From Mesorhizobium sp. WSM4313 (GTDB taxonomy: Bacteria > Pseudomonadota > Alphaproteobacteria > Rhizobiales > Rhizobiaceae): a DNA stretch of 64,000 bases. Positions 1-8,690 of this stretch are shown here, piece after piece. Both the position numbers and the translations under genes were made by a program. Numbering within the stretch: the first letter of the stretch is position 1; each line of letters starts with the position of its first letter. The stretch spans positions 62,001 to 126,000 of the forward strand of contig NZ_NSFT01000008.1 of the NCBI RefSeq assembly GCF_002294725.1, written 5' to 3'. A model generated the notes under the pieces. It saw nothing but the letters and a program-made list of their open reading frames with translations, had not been told where the DNA came from and made no database searches.

Positions 1-653
1 GGGCCGACGCTCGGGTCGAGCTTGTCGTTCTTCCACGCGAAGGGCGTGAGGTCGAGCCGCAGCGGCGACAGGAAAGGCGGGAAGGCCGAGGAGGCGGCAA
101 CCGCGAGAGCCACCGGCAGGTCGGCCTGGTAGGCGACGCCGACGCGATAGTCGGCGATGTAGCGCCGCGACAGCCGGAACAGCGAGCCGGTGCCGAGATT
201 GCTGGAGCAGAACACGAACCAGGGTTTTTCCGGCAGGCTCTTCAGCATCGGCCTCGAGCCGGCAAACAGATGTTTCTCGTAGCAGGCGGCGACTTCGCGC
301 GCCGCGCTCGAAAACGGGTTGAGCAGGCCTTTGAAGATCGCCGGCGCGTCGAGGAAGACCTGCGAGAACTCCAGTATCCTGTCCAGATAGATATCGAAAT
401 TGGCGGCGACACCGTTGACGAAGGCGAAACGCGGCCAAAGTACCGCCAGCAGCCCGGCGGCGATCGAGCCGCCCGAGACCGAGCTTACCATGTCGAGTTT
501 CTGGAGCAGCCCGGCCTCGTTGAGGCGGCATAGCGCGCCGGCATGAAACAGCATGGCGCGGTAGCCGCCGCCCGACAGGCAGAGGCCGAGATCGTAGCGC
601 TCGGGCGCGCCGCCATCCGCGTCCGGTGGTGATCCAGCCGCAATCGGCTCCAT
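1..653 (-). CDS. Patatin-like phospholipase (partial, 3' end outside window)
   Basis: Reading leftward from ATG at 653, the frame stays open to the window edge, so only about 217 N-terminal residues are seen. The oxyanion-type glycine motif LCLSGGGYRAM (residues 25-34) is followed by SSVSGGSIAAG with the presumed nucleophile Ser63. Both are hallmarks of patatin/lysophospholipase Ser-Asp hydrolases that release fatty acids from membrane lipids. The catalytic Asp (DGG/DGA motif) would lie beyond the window. There is no signal peptide or membrane helix, so the enzyme is probably cytoplasmic or peripheral. The start is the first ATG after a purine-rich stretch. Family assignment is good; the substrate is unknown. 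Confidence 0.8.
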   Translation of the reverse strand, partial: MEPIAAGSPPDADGGAPERYDLGLCLSGGGYRAMLFHAGALCRLNEAGLLQKLDMVSSVSGGSIAAGLLAVLWPRFAFVNGVAANFDIYLDRILEFSQVFLDAPAIFKGLLNPFSSAAREVAACYEKHLFAGSRPMLKSLPEKPWFVFCSSNLGTGSLFRLSRRYIADYRVGVAYQADLPVALAVAASSAFPPFLSPLRLDLTPFAWKNDKLDPSVG

Positions 654-877
654 CGCGGCCCCCTTTGCCTGTCCGTCCGGCGTCCTTAAGCCTGGCTTTG
701 CGCAATCGAGCCCAGCACCGACATTCTTGCAAGTGGGGGAACGCGTAACTTCACAGATTGGAAATCGGCCCGCGCCGACGGACGGGGAGATTACCCGAAG
801 CGGTTGGTACGCAGCGCACGGACGGCGCGTAGGCTTTCGTCAATCTCCAATGGCGCCAGAGGAGATGCCTCAGCCAC

Positions 878-2158
878 TCACAGCTCCTTCTCGGCCAATT
901 CCCTAAACCCGTCCGGCACCGAGCGCGGACCTTCCAGCGCTACCGTGCCGTAGCCGACCGCCTCCTTGCCGAAGCGCTGGCGGATCTTGTCCACCGCCCG
1001 GTCGGCGCCGAAGCGCGCCAGGCCTTTGCGGCTGCCGGGCCTCAGCTTCTCGTCCGCCAGCCCGAGCGGCAGTTCGAGCTGCAGCTCGGCATGCTCCTCC
1101 AGATGCGAGACAGAGATGGCGAGCAGCGAGATGTCCCTCTCGCCCGGATGGGCGGCAAGCACGCCGCGCACCAGTTCCTCGGCGATCTCCGCCAGCATCG
1201 CGGTCGCCTGGATCGGCTGGTCGAGCGTGATCGAGCGGCTCACAGCGCGCAGATCGGCGAAGCGAACCCGCACCGTCACTGTGCGCCCGGGCCGGTCCTT
1301 GGCGCGCAACCGGCTGGCCACGCGGTCGGCCAGATGCAGGAGCGTCGGCACGAAGACGCGCGGCACTGCCGGCTTCCTGCCGAGCGCCGATTGCGCGCCG
1401 GCAGAATGCGCGCGGCGGTGTGCCTCGAGTTTTCGCGGGTCGCGGTTCCAGGCGAGCGCGGCAAGCTTCTGGCCGGCGGCATGGCCGATCAGCCGCTCCA
1501 GCGCGCCGCTATGGGTGCGCGCCAATTGCCCGATCGTCTCGACGCCGATCTCGGCCAGCCTGGCCTTGGTCGCCGGGCCGACACCCCACATCAGCGTGAC
1601 AGGCAGGTCGTGCAGGAAGGCGAGCTCGATGCCGGGCTCGACCACTACCAGCCCGTCGGGCTTGGCTACCTGCGAGGCGATCTTGGCCAGATGCTTGGTC
1701 CGCGCCACACCGATCGAGATCGGCAGGCCGAGCTCGGCCTTCACCCGCTCGCGGATTTTTCGCGCGATCTCTTGCGGCGATCCGAACAGATGCGTGCAGC
1801 CTGCGACGTCGGCAAAAGCCTCGTCGATCGAGATGCGCTCGACCGCCGGCGTGAAGTCGTCGAGCACCTTGATCGCGGCGTCGCCGAGGCGCTGGTATTC
1901 GGAAAAATGACCGCCGACGAAGATGAGCTGAGGGCAGAGCTCGCGCGCTTTGCGGCCCGGCATGCCGCCGCGCACGCCAAAGATTTTCGCCTCATAGGAG
2001 GCCGCCAGCACCACGCCTCCGCCGACGGCGATCGGCTTGCCACGCAGGGACGGATCGAGCAGCTGCTCGACCGAGGCGTAGAAGGCGTCGAGGTCGGCGT
2101 GCAGGATGGTGGCGGCCGCGGCGGTGTTCGTGGCGGCCATCGCGCGCTCCATGGCCAT
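878..2158 (-). CDS. dinB: DNA polymerase IV (Y-family translesion polymerase)
   Basis: A 426-residue Y-family polymerase. The catalytic carboxylate motifs are HADLDAFY (residues 20-27) and SIDEAF (110-115), followed by finger/thumb and little-finger domains. QLELPL near residue 370 resembles a beta-clamp binding peptide. It copies past damaged bases with low fidelity. Length is in the range of rhizobial DinB paralogues, and the long C-terminal tail matches the second DinB common in rhizobia. Start choice is uncertain because in-frame ATGs at 2152 and 2140 also fit. A GAAC-N7-GAAC LexA-type box lies about 50 bp upstream, which implies SOS induction. Confidence 0.92.
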   Translation of the reverse strand: MAMERAMAATNTAAAATILHADLDAFYASVEQLLDPSLRGKPIAVGGGVVLAASYEAKIFGVRGGMPGRKARELCPQLIFVGGHFSEYQRLGDAAIKVLDDFTPAVERISIDEAFADVAGCTHLFGSPQEIARKIRERVKAELGLPISIGVARTKHLAKIASQVAKPDGLVVVEPGIELAFLHDLPVTLMWGVGPATKARLAEIGVETIGQLARTHSGALERLIGHAAGQKLAALAWNRDPRKLEAHRRAHSAGAQSALGRKPAVPRVFVPTLLHLADRVASRLRAKDRPGRTVTVRVRFADLRAVSRSITLDQPIQATAMLAEIAEELVRGVLAAHPGERDISLLAISVSHLEEHAELQLELPLGLADEKLRPGSRKGLARFGADRAVDKIRQRFGKEAVGYGTVALEGPRSVPDGFRELAEKEL

Positions 2159-2207
2159 TTGTGTGGCATTGCAGCATTAGCTGCGTCTTTTGTAAGGGGA
2201 ATTAACG

Positions 2208-2222
2208 GAACATAAAGAGAAC
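2208..2222 (-). promoter_or_regulatory. LexA (SOS) box upstream of dinB
   Basis: The plus strand reads GAACATAAAGAGAAC, an exact GAAC-N7-GAAC direct repeat, the operator form known for LexA of Rhizobiales. It lies 50 bp before the dinB start codon. The same 15-mer with one change recurs at 22897-22911. Confidence 0.75.
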
Positions 2223-2409
2223 AAAAGAAGCTCTCTGTCAAGCCACCACGCTTGGCCGTGCAGGTTTCCACAACTGGGGGCGCAGCCACAGATAGAGCGC
2301 CGGTTGTGCGCATGACCTTTGCGCGGGACACGCCGCCGCAGCATGAGGAGGGATCGCCTCGCGAGGCGATCCCTCCTTCGCTTCTGAACGTAAATTGCGA
2401 CTGTCTGCG

Positions 2410-2763
2410 CTATGCCGGCTTGGCGTATTCTTCGGCGCTCAGCACCTCGATGCATTGGAACGGCTGGTTGCCTTCCACCCAGGCGTCGTGGCCGGGCGGG
2501 ATGGTGTAGGAAGTGCCCGCCTCGATGGTCTTTTGCGTGCCGTCGGTCATCCGTACGGTGATCGAGCCGGACACGGCATAGCCGACATGCGAGACCTGGC
2601 AGCTGTCGGACCATTTCCAGCCCGGCTGCATGTTCATCCGCCCGAGCGTATAGCCCGGCAGCCGCACGATCTCTACACGCGTCTTGGCGGGCGCGCGGAC
2701 CTCATCGGGATTGTTGTGCGATTTGGATTCGAGTTTCGTCACCTTCATTGCAACTTCGGCCAT
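2410..2763 (-). CDS. Small cupin-domain protein
   Basis: A 117-residue single-domain cupin. HVGYAVSGSITVRM (about residues 59-72) and the following YTIPPGHDAWVEGN match the two half-motifs of the double-stranded beta-helix fold. The metal-binding His pattern is incomplete in the first motif. I start at ATG 2763 because GGGAGGG lies just upstream; the frame could extend to 2829 but that stretch lacks a ribosome site. No signal peptide. Monocistronic and convergent with nothing obvious. Function beyond the fold cannot be told; such proteins often bind small organic acids or sugars. Confidence 0.8.
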   Translation of the reverse strand: MAEVAMKVTKLESKSHNNPDEVRAPAKTRVEIVRLPGYTLGRMNMQPGWKWSDSCQVSHVGYAVSGSITVRMTDGTQKTIEAGTSYTIPPGHDAWVEGNQPFQCIEVLSAEEYAKPA

Positions 2764-2829
2764 GGTATCCCTCCCATGTGTGAAGCGGCGCCTGACGTTG
2801 CGATCGTCGGCGACCGCGAGTGTATTCAT

Positions 2830-3428
2830 AAGCCTTATTATGAGCGATTGCTAATTAATTGAGGTGACCGCTAGCTCAGCCGAACGCTTGGCGCATTGTC
2901 GTGGAAGGCGGATATTCCAGACCCTCGGGCGACGGGTCCCCGGCCATCTTCGGACCGAAGTCCCATCGCACGAACGCAGAGGCCCGACACGCCTATTTTC
3001 AGGAAACAACGACGGCACCAAAATCATTGGCTAGCAAGCCGCCGGACAAAGTCCCTTCATCGGCGGTTGACCACGGCGTGCCCGCTATTCCTGCGATATG
3101 GCGGGCACGCCTTTCCCTGAAACCGCTCCTGGAGTTGCGGGCCGTGCAACCCGGTAAGATGATCGCCAATCTGTTTGCCGCACTGCTTCTGGCCGGCCTG
3201 GTCGGCGGCGTCTTCTTCGTCTTCGGCAGGCCGCTCTGGCCCGAGCGCCAGGCCCATATGGTGATCCTTCTCCCGGTCGATACGATTGCGACCGGATCGC
3301 TGCGCCGAGCCTGCCTCGAGCCATGCCTGCCGGCCCGCTTCGATCTCAAGCTCGCGCCCGCCAGGCCGCGCGGATGAAGCCGGGCGCGGGAACCAGTCCG
3401 CGCCCCGGGCCGTTGACGGAGCGAAGGG
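2830..3428. other. Gap with no well-supported gene
   Basis: An intergenic stretch of about 600 bp. The only suggestive frame is 3159-3377 (+), 72 residues opening with one hydrophobic helix (MIANLFAALLLAGLVGGVFFVFG). It lacks a convincing ribosome site and has no recognisable family, so it may be a small membrane protein or a gene remnant. Confidence 0.4.
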
Positions 3429-3680
3429 ATGGCGCTGGCGGAGGCCGCCATGGACAATTTCGAACTCATCGATCTTCTGTGCGTCATCGACGCCTGCGTG
3501 AGCGACCGTTCGGCCGGCCGTATCGTGCCGATGTCGAGGGCCGTCGAGGAGTTGCGCGTCCTGACCGGCGATTTCGTCTCGTCGGATGAGGACGCGGCCA
3601 ACGCCTTGACGCAGGTCGCGCTCAAGCGCGGCTGCGCCGTGCTCTTCGACGAGCGAGCGGGCGCGGATATTGTCGACTAG
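3429..3680 (+). CDS. Hypothetical small acidic protein
   Basis: 83 residues, rich in Asp, Glu, Ala and Val, with no signal peptide or helix long enough to span a membrane. Two starts are possible: ATG 3429 preceded by GGAG, or ATG 3450 (MDNFELIDLL) preceded by GGAGG. I do not recognise the family. It runs toward the oppositely oriented TadG-like gene, with the two stops about 30 bp apart. The amphipathic pattern suggests a compact helical domain. Coding is plausible from codon use and ribosome sites but not proven. Confidence 0.55.
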   Translation: MALAEAAMDNFELIDLLCVIDACVSDRSAGRIVPMSRAVEELRVLTGDFVSSDEDAANALTQVALKRGCAVLFDERAGADIVD

Positions 3681-3708
3681 GCGCGATCCTGGCGGAGGAG
3701 GTTGGCGC

Positions 3709-4926
3709 TCATTTCGTCAGGGTGATCATCCGGCCCGCATACGCCGTCCGGCCTCCGAGTTCGGCCGTGCAATCCGATTTCACGGCCGAGTTCCCCGTCA
3801 TCGAGATGGTATCGCCGACCAGCCGCAGGCAACTGCCCTGGGCGTTCATATCCGAATTTCCGGCATAGGTGATGACGGCGTCCGGGGCGTAGATGAAGCC
3901 GCTGACCACGGAGCCCGATCCGCCGTTCAGCGTCAGCGCCTGTGTGTTGCCGTGACCCTGGTAGATGGTGATTCCGGCGTAGGCGCCGCTGGTGGGCGGC
4001 GACAGGTTCACCTGCTCGTTGGCGTTGATATAGAGTTGTGAGTTCTCCATCAGGAAGATCGTCACGCCCTGGCCGCTCAGGCTGCCGTTGCCGCCCGGCT
4101 TTATGGTGACGTTGCGCATGATGTAGGTGCCGGGATTGAGGGTGATCTTTCCCGACAAGGTCTTGTCGCAATAGGTGCCCGGCGAGAGCGTCACCGTTTT
4201 GCCATTGGGCACCGGCAGGCAGAGCGTGTAGGCGGGAGGAACGACGTCGGCCAGCGGATCGAACGAAGCATACTGGTTCTCATGCGGCGCGCCGCAGGAA
4301 AGCGTGGCGTTTGGCGGCGTCAGCCCTTGCGTGCCGCCGACCGTCGAGACGCAGCCGGCGCTGACGATCGCCGAGCCGCCGCGATTGACGGCGTCGGGCG
4401 CGTCTGAATTGGCCGCGATCACGCAGCCGTTCATCGCCACATTGGTCGAGCCCTGCAGGTTGACCGCGCCGTCGGCGTGCTGATTGAGCGCGAGCACGCA
4501 GGCTTGCGCGCCGGGTTTGAGCTTGACCGAGGCGGTGCGCGTCGCCTGCCAGGCCGGCATGCCGGCGACGAAGGCCGGCCGGCTGATACTCGACGACAGC
4601 GAAATGAAATAGGCGCCCGGATCGCCGCTCGCGCTGGCCTGGAAGGCGGCGAGGCTGCCCGATAGTTCCTGCGCGTCGGCTGCGCTCATATTGGCGGCGA
4701 AGAAGGTCTGGCCGAGTTGCTGCACGTCGCTTGCCGACATGCCTGGCAGGTATTTCGTGCCGATCGCCAAGCCGGCAGCGTCCAGCGAGTTCTGCAACTG
4801 CGCGGCGTCGTCGCTCGTGCCTATCAGGTCGATGGATGCCGCCACGCCAAGCATAAGCGGCACCATGGCGACCGCGGCTGCGATCGCAAAGTTGCCGCGC
4901 CTCGATGCCAAAAAACGTCCCAACAT
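3709..4926 (-). CDS. TadG-like pilus-assembly protein (Tad domain)
   Basis: A 405-residue protein. The N-terminus LASRRGNFAIAAAVAMVPLMLGVAASIDL is a pilin-like charged segment plus one membrane helix, as in the Tad (TadE/TadG-like) domain. The rest is a Gly/Asn/Ser-rich exported region with paired Cys and repeated short strands (for example LSGKITLNPGTYIM), like a beta-helix. Flp/Tad systems build adhesive pili in the envelope. The ATG at 4926 is chosen because the helix then starts at residue 9; an upstream extension to 5022 has no such logic. It is divergent from a close paralogue at 5207. No Tad ATPase or secretin gene is in the window. Confidence 0.8.
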   Translation of the reverse strand: MLGRFLASRRGNFAIAAAVAMVPLMLGVAASIDLIGTSDDAAQLQNSLDAAGLAIGTKYLPGMSASDVQQLGQTFFAANMSAADAQELSGSLAAFQASASGDPGAYFISLSSSISRPAFVAGMPAWQATRTASVKLKPGAQACVLALNQHADGAVNLQGSTNVAMNGCVIAANSDAPDAVNRGGSAIVSAGCVSTVGGTQGLTPPNATLSCGAPHENQYASFDPLADVVPPAYTLCLPVPNGKTVTLSPGTYCDKTLSGKITLNPGTYIMRNVTIKPGGNGSLSGQGVTIFLMENSQLYINANEQVNLSPPTSGAYAGITIYQGHGNTQALTLNGGSGSVVSGFIYAPDAVITYAGNSDMNAQGSCLRLVGDTISMTGNSAVKSDCTAELGGRTAYAGRMITLTK

Positions 4927-5206
4927 GGAGCTCGCCCTCGTCGTATGTCCGAGAGTGATATGCGCGCCGTCTCTACGGTCGATTTCCAAAATAGATAAAA
5001 TGCAGAGAGAGCTAAAATGCATGGTTTTACCGACGCTTAAGCCTTAAGTCCGAGCCTTTATAGGCCTTAAGTCTTAGTGTGCGCGGCGCAAGGCGGGGGC
5101 AGCGGAGCGCTAGGGTCCCACCGGCAAAAATCGAGCGAAATAATTAGGCATTCGTTCATACGGCAATGATGACGTAACGGCTGGGATAGCTTGGGTGCGC
5201 TCGGCC

Positions 5207-6457
5207 ATGGCCTTTTCAGGTCGGTTCATCAGAAATCTTTTTTCTCGACGCGGCTCTCGACGCTTTTGCGAAGGCAAGAGCGGCAATGTCGCCACCATTT
5301 TCGCGCTCACCCTGCCGGTCGTCGTCGGCGGCGCCGGGCTCGGCGTCGAGACCTCCTACTGGTACTATTCGAGCCTGAAGCTGCAGGCGATCGCCGACGC
5401 GGCCGCCTATGCCGGCGCGTTGGAAAAGATCGCCGGATCCAACACGGATGCCATCACCGCCGCCGCCGCGTCGTCGGCCGCCTCGAATGGCCTTGGCGCG
5501 GGCACCATCGTCGTCAACACCCCGCCGGCGTCGGGACCGAACACGGCCAAGAAGGCGGTCGAGGTCATCCTCAACCAGGATCTCGACCGGATCTTCACGT
5601 CCATCTTCACCCAGACAAAGGTGCCGGAGCGGGCGAGGGCGGTGGCGCTGATCACCGACGCCTCCAAAGCTTGCATCGAAGCGCTCAATCCGTCGGCCTC
5701 CCAGGCAGCACTTTTCTCAGGCAGCACCAGCGTCAAGCTGACCGGCTGCGTCATCATGGCGAATTCGATCGCCAACGACGCCATCAAGGTGCAGGGATCG
5801 GCGGGTCTTCAGGCTGATTGCTTGATCTCGGGGGGAGGCGTCGTGCTGAGCAATCCGGTGCCGATGGTCTGCAAGGCCCCGATCACCCAGGCGCTGCCGG
5901 CGGCCGACCCGTTCGCCAGCTTGCCGGCTCCCGCGGCTAGTGGCTCCTGCCAGAAGATCAACGGCAACAAGACGACGCAAACGATTCAGCCCGGGACCTA
6001 CTGCAGCGGCATGAGCCTCAACGGCAATATCACGCTTTCCCCCGGTGTCTACGTCGTCCAGGGCGACATGAAGATCAACGCGGGCGCCGTCGTCCAGGGC
6101 AGCGACGTTACGATCTTCATGGCCGGCAGCAACACTGTCAGTATGAACGGCAACGCCACCGTGACGCTGGCCGCGCCGACCACGGGCACCTATTCGGGCG
6201 TGCTGTTCTACGGCGACAGGACGGGGACGGCGGCGCAAAGCACTTTCAACGGCACCGCGAACTCGCTTTTGACCGGGGCGATCTACTTCCCCAGGCAGCA
6301 GGTCAACTATCTCGGCAATTTCTCGGGCGTGAACGGCTGCACCCAGGTCGTCGCCGACACCATCCAGTGGTCGGGCAACTCGACCATCAACCAGGACTGC
6401 TCGAGCCTCGGGATGAAGGACATCCCGGCCGCTCAGGCGGTTGCGGTGGTCGAGTGA
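5207..6457 (+). CDS. TadG-like pilus-assembly protein (Tad domain)
   Basis: 416 residues, a paralogue of the divergent gene ending at 4926. An N-terminal basic segment and GNVATIFALTLPVVVGGAGLGVE form the pilin-like membrane helix. A long exported domain follows, with the same cysteine layout and the SLNGNITLSPGVYVVQGDM strand pattern. ATG 5207 is preferred; an in-frame GTG at 5195 is possible. Its stop overlaps the GTG start of the next gene by four bases, so 5207-7321 is a translationally coupled Tad minor-pseudopilin operon. Confidence 0.82.
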   Translation: MAFSGRFIRNLFSRRGSRRFCEGKSGNVATIFALTLPVVVGGAGLGVETSYWYYSSLKLQAIADAAAYAGALEKIAGSNTDAITAAAASSAASNGLGAGTIVVNTPPASGPNTAKKAVEVILNQDLDRIFTSIFTQTKVPERARAVALITDASKACIEALNPSASQAALFSGSTSVKLTGCVIMANSIANDAIKVQGSAGLQADCLISGGGVVLSNPVPMVCKAPITQALPAADPFASLPAPAASGSCQKINGNKTTQTIQPGTYCSGMSLNGNITLSPGVYVVQGDMKINAGAVVQGSDVTIFMAGSNTVSMNGNATVTLAAPTTGTYSGVLFYGDRTGTAAQSTFNGTANSLLTGAIYFPRQQVNYLGNFSGVNGCTQVVADTIQWSGNSTINQDCSSLGMKDIPAAQAVAVVE

Positions 6458-6903
6458 AATCCGCCGCTCGTCGATTGATGCCGGCCATTCGCGATGAAGC
6501 GGGCATCGCCGCGGTGGAACTCGCGTTTGTCTTGCCTGTCTTGTGCGCGGCCTTGCTCGGTATCATGGACGGCTGGTCCTATGTCACCGGTTCGCTGTCG
6601 ATGCGCGCCGGTGTGAAAACGGCGGCCAACCTCGTGATGGCTGGCTCCGCTGACGACAGCGCGACCCAGACTGTCGCGCTGGCGAGCTGGGAGAACAAGC
6701 CTTCCGACGCGCAGGTTACGATTAGTCGCATCTACAAGTGTGGGACCACCGTGGTCGATGCGTCGACCTTATGCAGTGGACCGAAAGCGCCGTCCGTCTA
6801 CGTCCAGATTCAGGCATCCGGCACCTGGATCCCGCCCTTCACCTTCGGCCCATACCCAGACAATACTTCGATGGGCCATGTGCAGGTGGTCCGTGTGCGC
6901 TAA
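6454..6903 (+). CDS. TadE-like minor pseudopilin
   Basis: About 149 residues starting at GTG 6454, which overlaps the upstream TGA (GTGA). The TadE signature is clear: DEAGIAAVELAFVLPVLCAALLGIMDG, with the Glu five residues after the Gly that mimics the pilin N-terminus, followed by a single helix. The C-terminal periplasmic domain has two Cys. TadE-like proteins are processed by a prepilin peptidase and assist Flp pilus assembly. It is the second gene of a coupled cluster. Confidence 0.82.
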   Translation: MKSAARRLMPAIRDEAGIAAVELAFVLPVLCAALLGIMDGWSYVTGSLSMRAGVKTAANLVMAGSADDSATQTVALASWENKPSDAQVTISRIYKCGTTVVDASTLCSGPKAPSVYVQIQASGTWIPPFTFGPYPDNTSMGHVQVVRVR

Positions 6904-7321
6904 ACGAAGATTCCGGCTTTCGCCATTTGCGGCTAATGAGGCGGGCGGCGCCGGTCTCGAATTCGCGCTGGTCGCGCCTTTTCTCATCATGCTCCTGTTC
7001 GGCATCTTCGCCTTCGGCTGGTCGATGAACACCGTATCCAGCGTGCGCTACGCGCTCGAAGCCTCGGCGCGCTCGCTGCAGCTAAACAACGCGCTGACGC
7101 AGGCCGACATCCAGGCCGTCGCCACCCAGAAGCTGCAGGCGCTTGGCCTGCAGAATGTGAACGTCACCATCACCACCGATCCGGCGAGCGGCGGGTTCCG
7201 CATGGCACATGTCAATGCCAGCTATGCCTTTGTCATCAGCTTTCCCTATTTCAGCAATTACCCGATCAGCTACACCACCTCGGTGGCCGTGCCGCTGGTC
7301 GTCAACTCAACAACGCTCTGA
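6893..7321 (+). CDS. TadE-like minor pseudopilin with altered C-terminus
   Basis: 142 residues from GTG 6893, overlapping the previous stop. NEAGGAGLEFALVAPFLIMLLFGIF is the TadE helix. The last residues (VVNSTTL) are read from the start of a partial tandem copy of the gene in a different frame. The original end was probably like VTVPLAGG, still visible at 7500-7523. The protein is therefore near full length with a replaced tail of only a few residues, and probably still works. Confidence 0.8.
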   Translation: MCAKRRFRLSPFAANEAGGAGLEFALVAPFLIMLLFGIFAFGWSMNTVSSVRYALEASARSLQLNNALTQADIQAVATQKLQALGLQNVNVTITTDPASGGFRMAHVNASYAFVISFPYFSNYPISYTTSVAVPLVVNSTTL

Positions 7322-7523
7322 CGCAGTCCGTCGCCACGCAGAAGTTAAAGGCGTATGGCCTGCAGGAATGTGAACGTCACCATCACCACCGATCCGCCGA
7401 GCGGCGGCTTTCGCATGGCGCATGTCAGCGTCAGCTACGCCTTCGTCATCAGTTTCCCCTTGTTTCAGCGATTTCCCGATCAGCTATACCACCTCGGTGA
7501 CCGTGCCGCTGGCCGGCGGTTAG
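7310..7523 (+). pseudogene. Decayed tandem copy of the TadE 3' half
   Basis: This stretch repeats 7086-7300 at an offset of about 224 bp: AACAACGC(G/T)CTGACGCAG and the NVNVTITTDP-SGGFRMAHV coding region recur. The copy has lost about 12 bp near its start and carries a one-base insertion (CTGCAGGAATGTG against CTGCAGAATGTG) plus further indels near 7460. It cannot be read as the original protein, but its final codons and TAG at 7521-7523 are probably the ancestral gene end. Confidence 0.75.
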
Positions 7524-7712
7524 AACCAATTCCAGGAAGACCGTAGGTGGTTGGGCCCGGCGGCGTCGCCGTAGCCCTCCGTCCGGAATTGCAAGGCACG
7601 CTGCTGCCGACACGCAGCGTCGATGCGTGTCTTAGCAATCTCTAAACTCGCAAGGCTGGCGCCAGCCCGGAATGCTAGAGGTTTGCTGTCATCCAATATC
7701 AGGAGCGCAGCC

Positions 7713-8012
7713 ATGACCTCTCTTGTTGGAAGCCAGCACGGCGCAGGCGCCGTGCATCAAGCAAGCAGGCCCCGGGCGTCGGAAACTTTCCCGGGCAAGC
7801 GCGCCGAAAGCGTCGGCCACCTCGCGAAAGCCTCGGTTTTTGAGACGGACCCCGGCGAGCCGAATGCGCAAGGAAAATCCGCGTCCCGGATCGCCCGGAT
7901 GGACCTGACCGTGCTTTCTCCGACCGGTTCAGGCGAAGGTCAGGAGCCGGAGACGGCAACCGACATGCCGACCGAGACTGATGGCACGGAAGATCCAAAT
8001 CCTTCCGCTTGA
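7713..8012 (+). CDS. Hypothetical small disordered protein
   Basis: 99 residues from ATG 7713, preceded by CAGGAGCG at a good distance. The composition is hydrophilic (Ser, Gly, Glu, Pro, Thr) with no hydrophobic core, so it is probably intrinsically disordered. The acidic C-terminus (ETATDMPTETDGTEDPN) contrasts with a basic middle. No family recognised. The frame extends upstream to 7623 but without a ribosome site. Confidence rests mainly on the start signal. Confidence 0.5.
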   Translation: MTSLVGSQHGAGAVHQASRPRASETFPGKRAESVGHLAKASVFETDPGEPNAQGKSASRIARMDLTVLSPTGSGEGQEPETATDMPTETDGTEDPNPSA

Positions 8013-8048
8013 TGGCCGGCAAAAGCCAGGCCCGCTTGCACTTGGTGG

Positions 8049-8330
8049 CTAACAGCCTTCCGTTGTAGTTTTCATCTGGCCGGGAGCGTTGGATTTGGCG
8101 CTCGTGTCCTGTTGGCCAGGCGCCGCCTGCTTGGCACTGCCGGTCTGCTGCCCAGGCGCGCAGTCCTTCGCTGAATTCGAGTTGGTCGAGTTAGTCGTGG
8201 TCGTGTCTGTGCTCTGGCTGCTGGGCATCGTCGTTGTGGTGGACGACGAAGTCGACGACGTGCCCGACTGCGCCGTGGCCAGCCCACATGACAAAGCAAC
8301 GAAGGCAGCTGTGAGAAGAATTCGGTTCAT
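8049..8330 (-). CDS. Small secreted Ser/Thr-rich protein
   Basis: 93 residues: a clear signal peptide (MNRILLTAAFVALSCGLATA, cut near AQS), then a run of Ser/Thr, then three repeats of the form APGQQ/APGQM. One Cys after the Ser/Thr tract and one at the C-terminus could form a disulfide. Likely periplasmic or extracellular; no catalytic motif. An EcfG-type promoter (GGAAC-N16-GGTT) lies 38-62 bp upstream, which suggests a general stress response gene. The leader GTCCCTTCGCTTG is shared with the gene starting at 13823. Confidence 0.75.
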   Translation of the reverse strand: MNRILLTAAFVALSCGLATAQSGTSSTSSSTTTTMPSSQSTDTTTTNSTNSNSAKDCAPGQQTGSAKQAAPGQQDTSAKSNAPGQMKTTTEGC

Positions 8331-8367
8331 GATAACTATCCTTTAGGCAATGTCCCTTCGCTTGTTT

Positions 8368-8392
8368 AACCATCACCTTGCGGCTGGGTTCC
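8368..8392 (-). promoter_or_regulatory. EcfG-type promoter of the Ser/Thr-rich secreted protein
   Basis: The minus strand reads GGAAC (8392-8388), 16 bases, GGTT (8371-8368). The alphaproteobacterial EcfG consensus is GGAAC-N16/17-CGTT. One mismatch in the -10 element; spacing is exact. Confidence 0.65.
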
Positions 8393-8690
8393 GAGTTGCA
8401 CATTTATTCCCGATTGCGGGGATGCGCTCCTGCATTACCTATTGGGACCATAGTCTGGCGGGACAAGGGCACTCATTGTTCCAAACGGCCCAGGGGCGCT
8501 CAGCCCTTTGTCTTTCCGTTAAATTTCAACAGGTTATTTGCGTTTTTCGCGAGAATTGCCGGGCGGCGGTTGCCACGCTCTCATTTCGCGACCGCGATTG
8601 CTTAAAGTTTATCCGACGCCGTTAGGAAATTCTCATAAGACGCTGCCTAGCGGTTGGGCGATAGTAACGATTCATCTGCGGAGAAGCACA

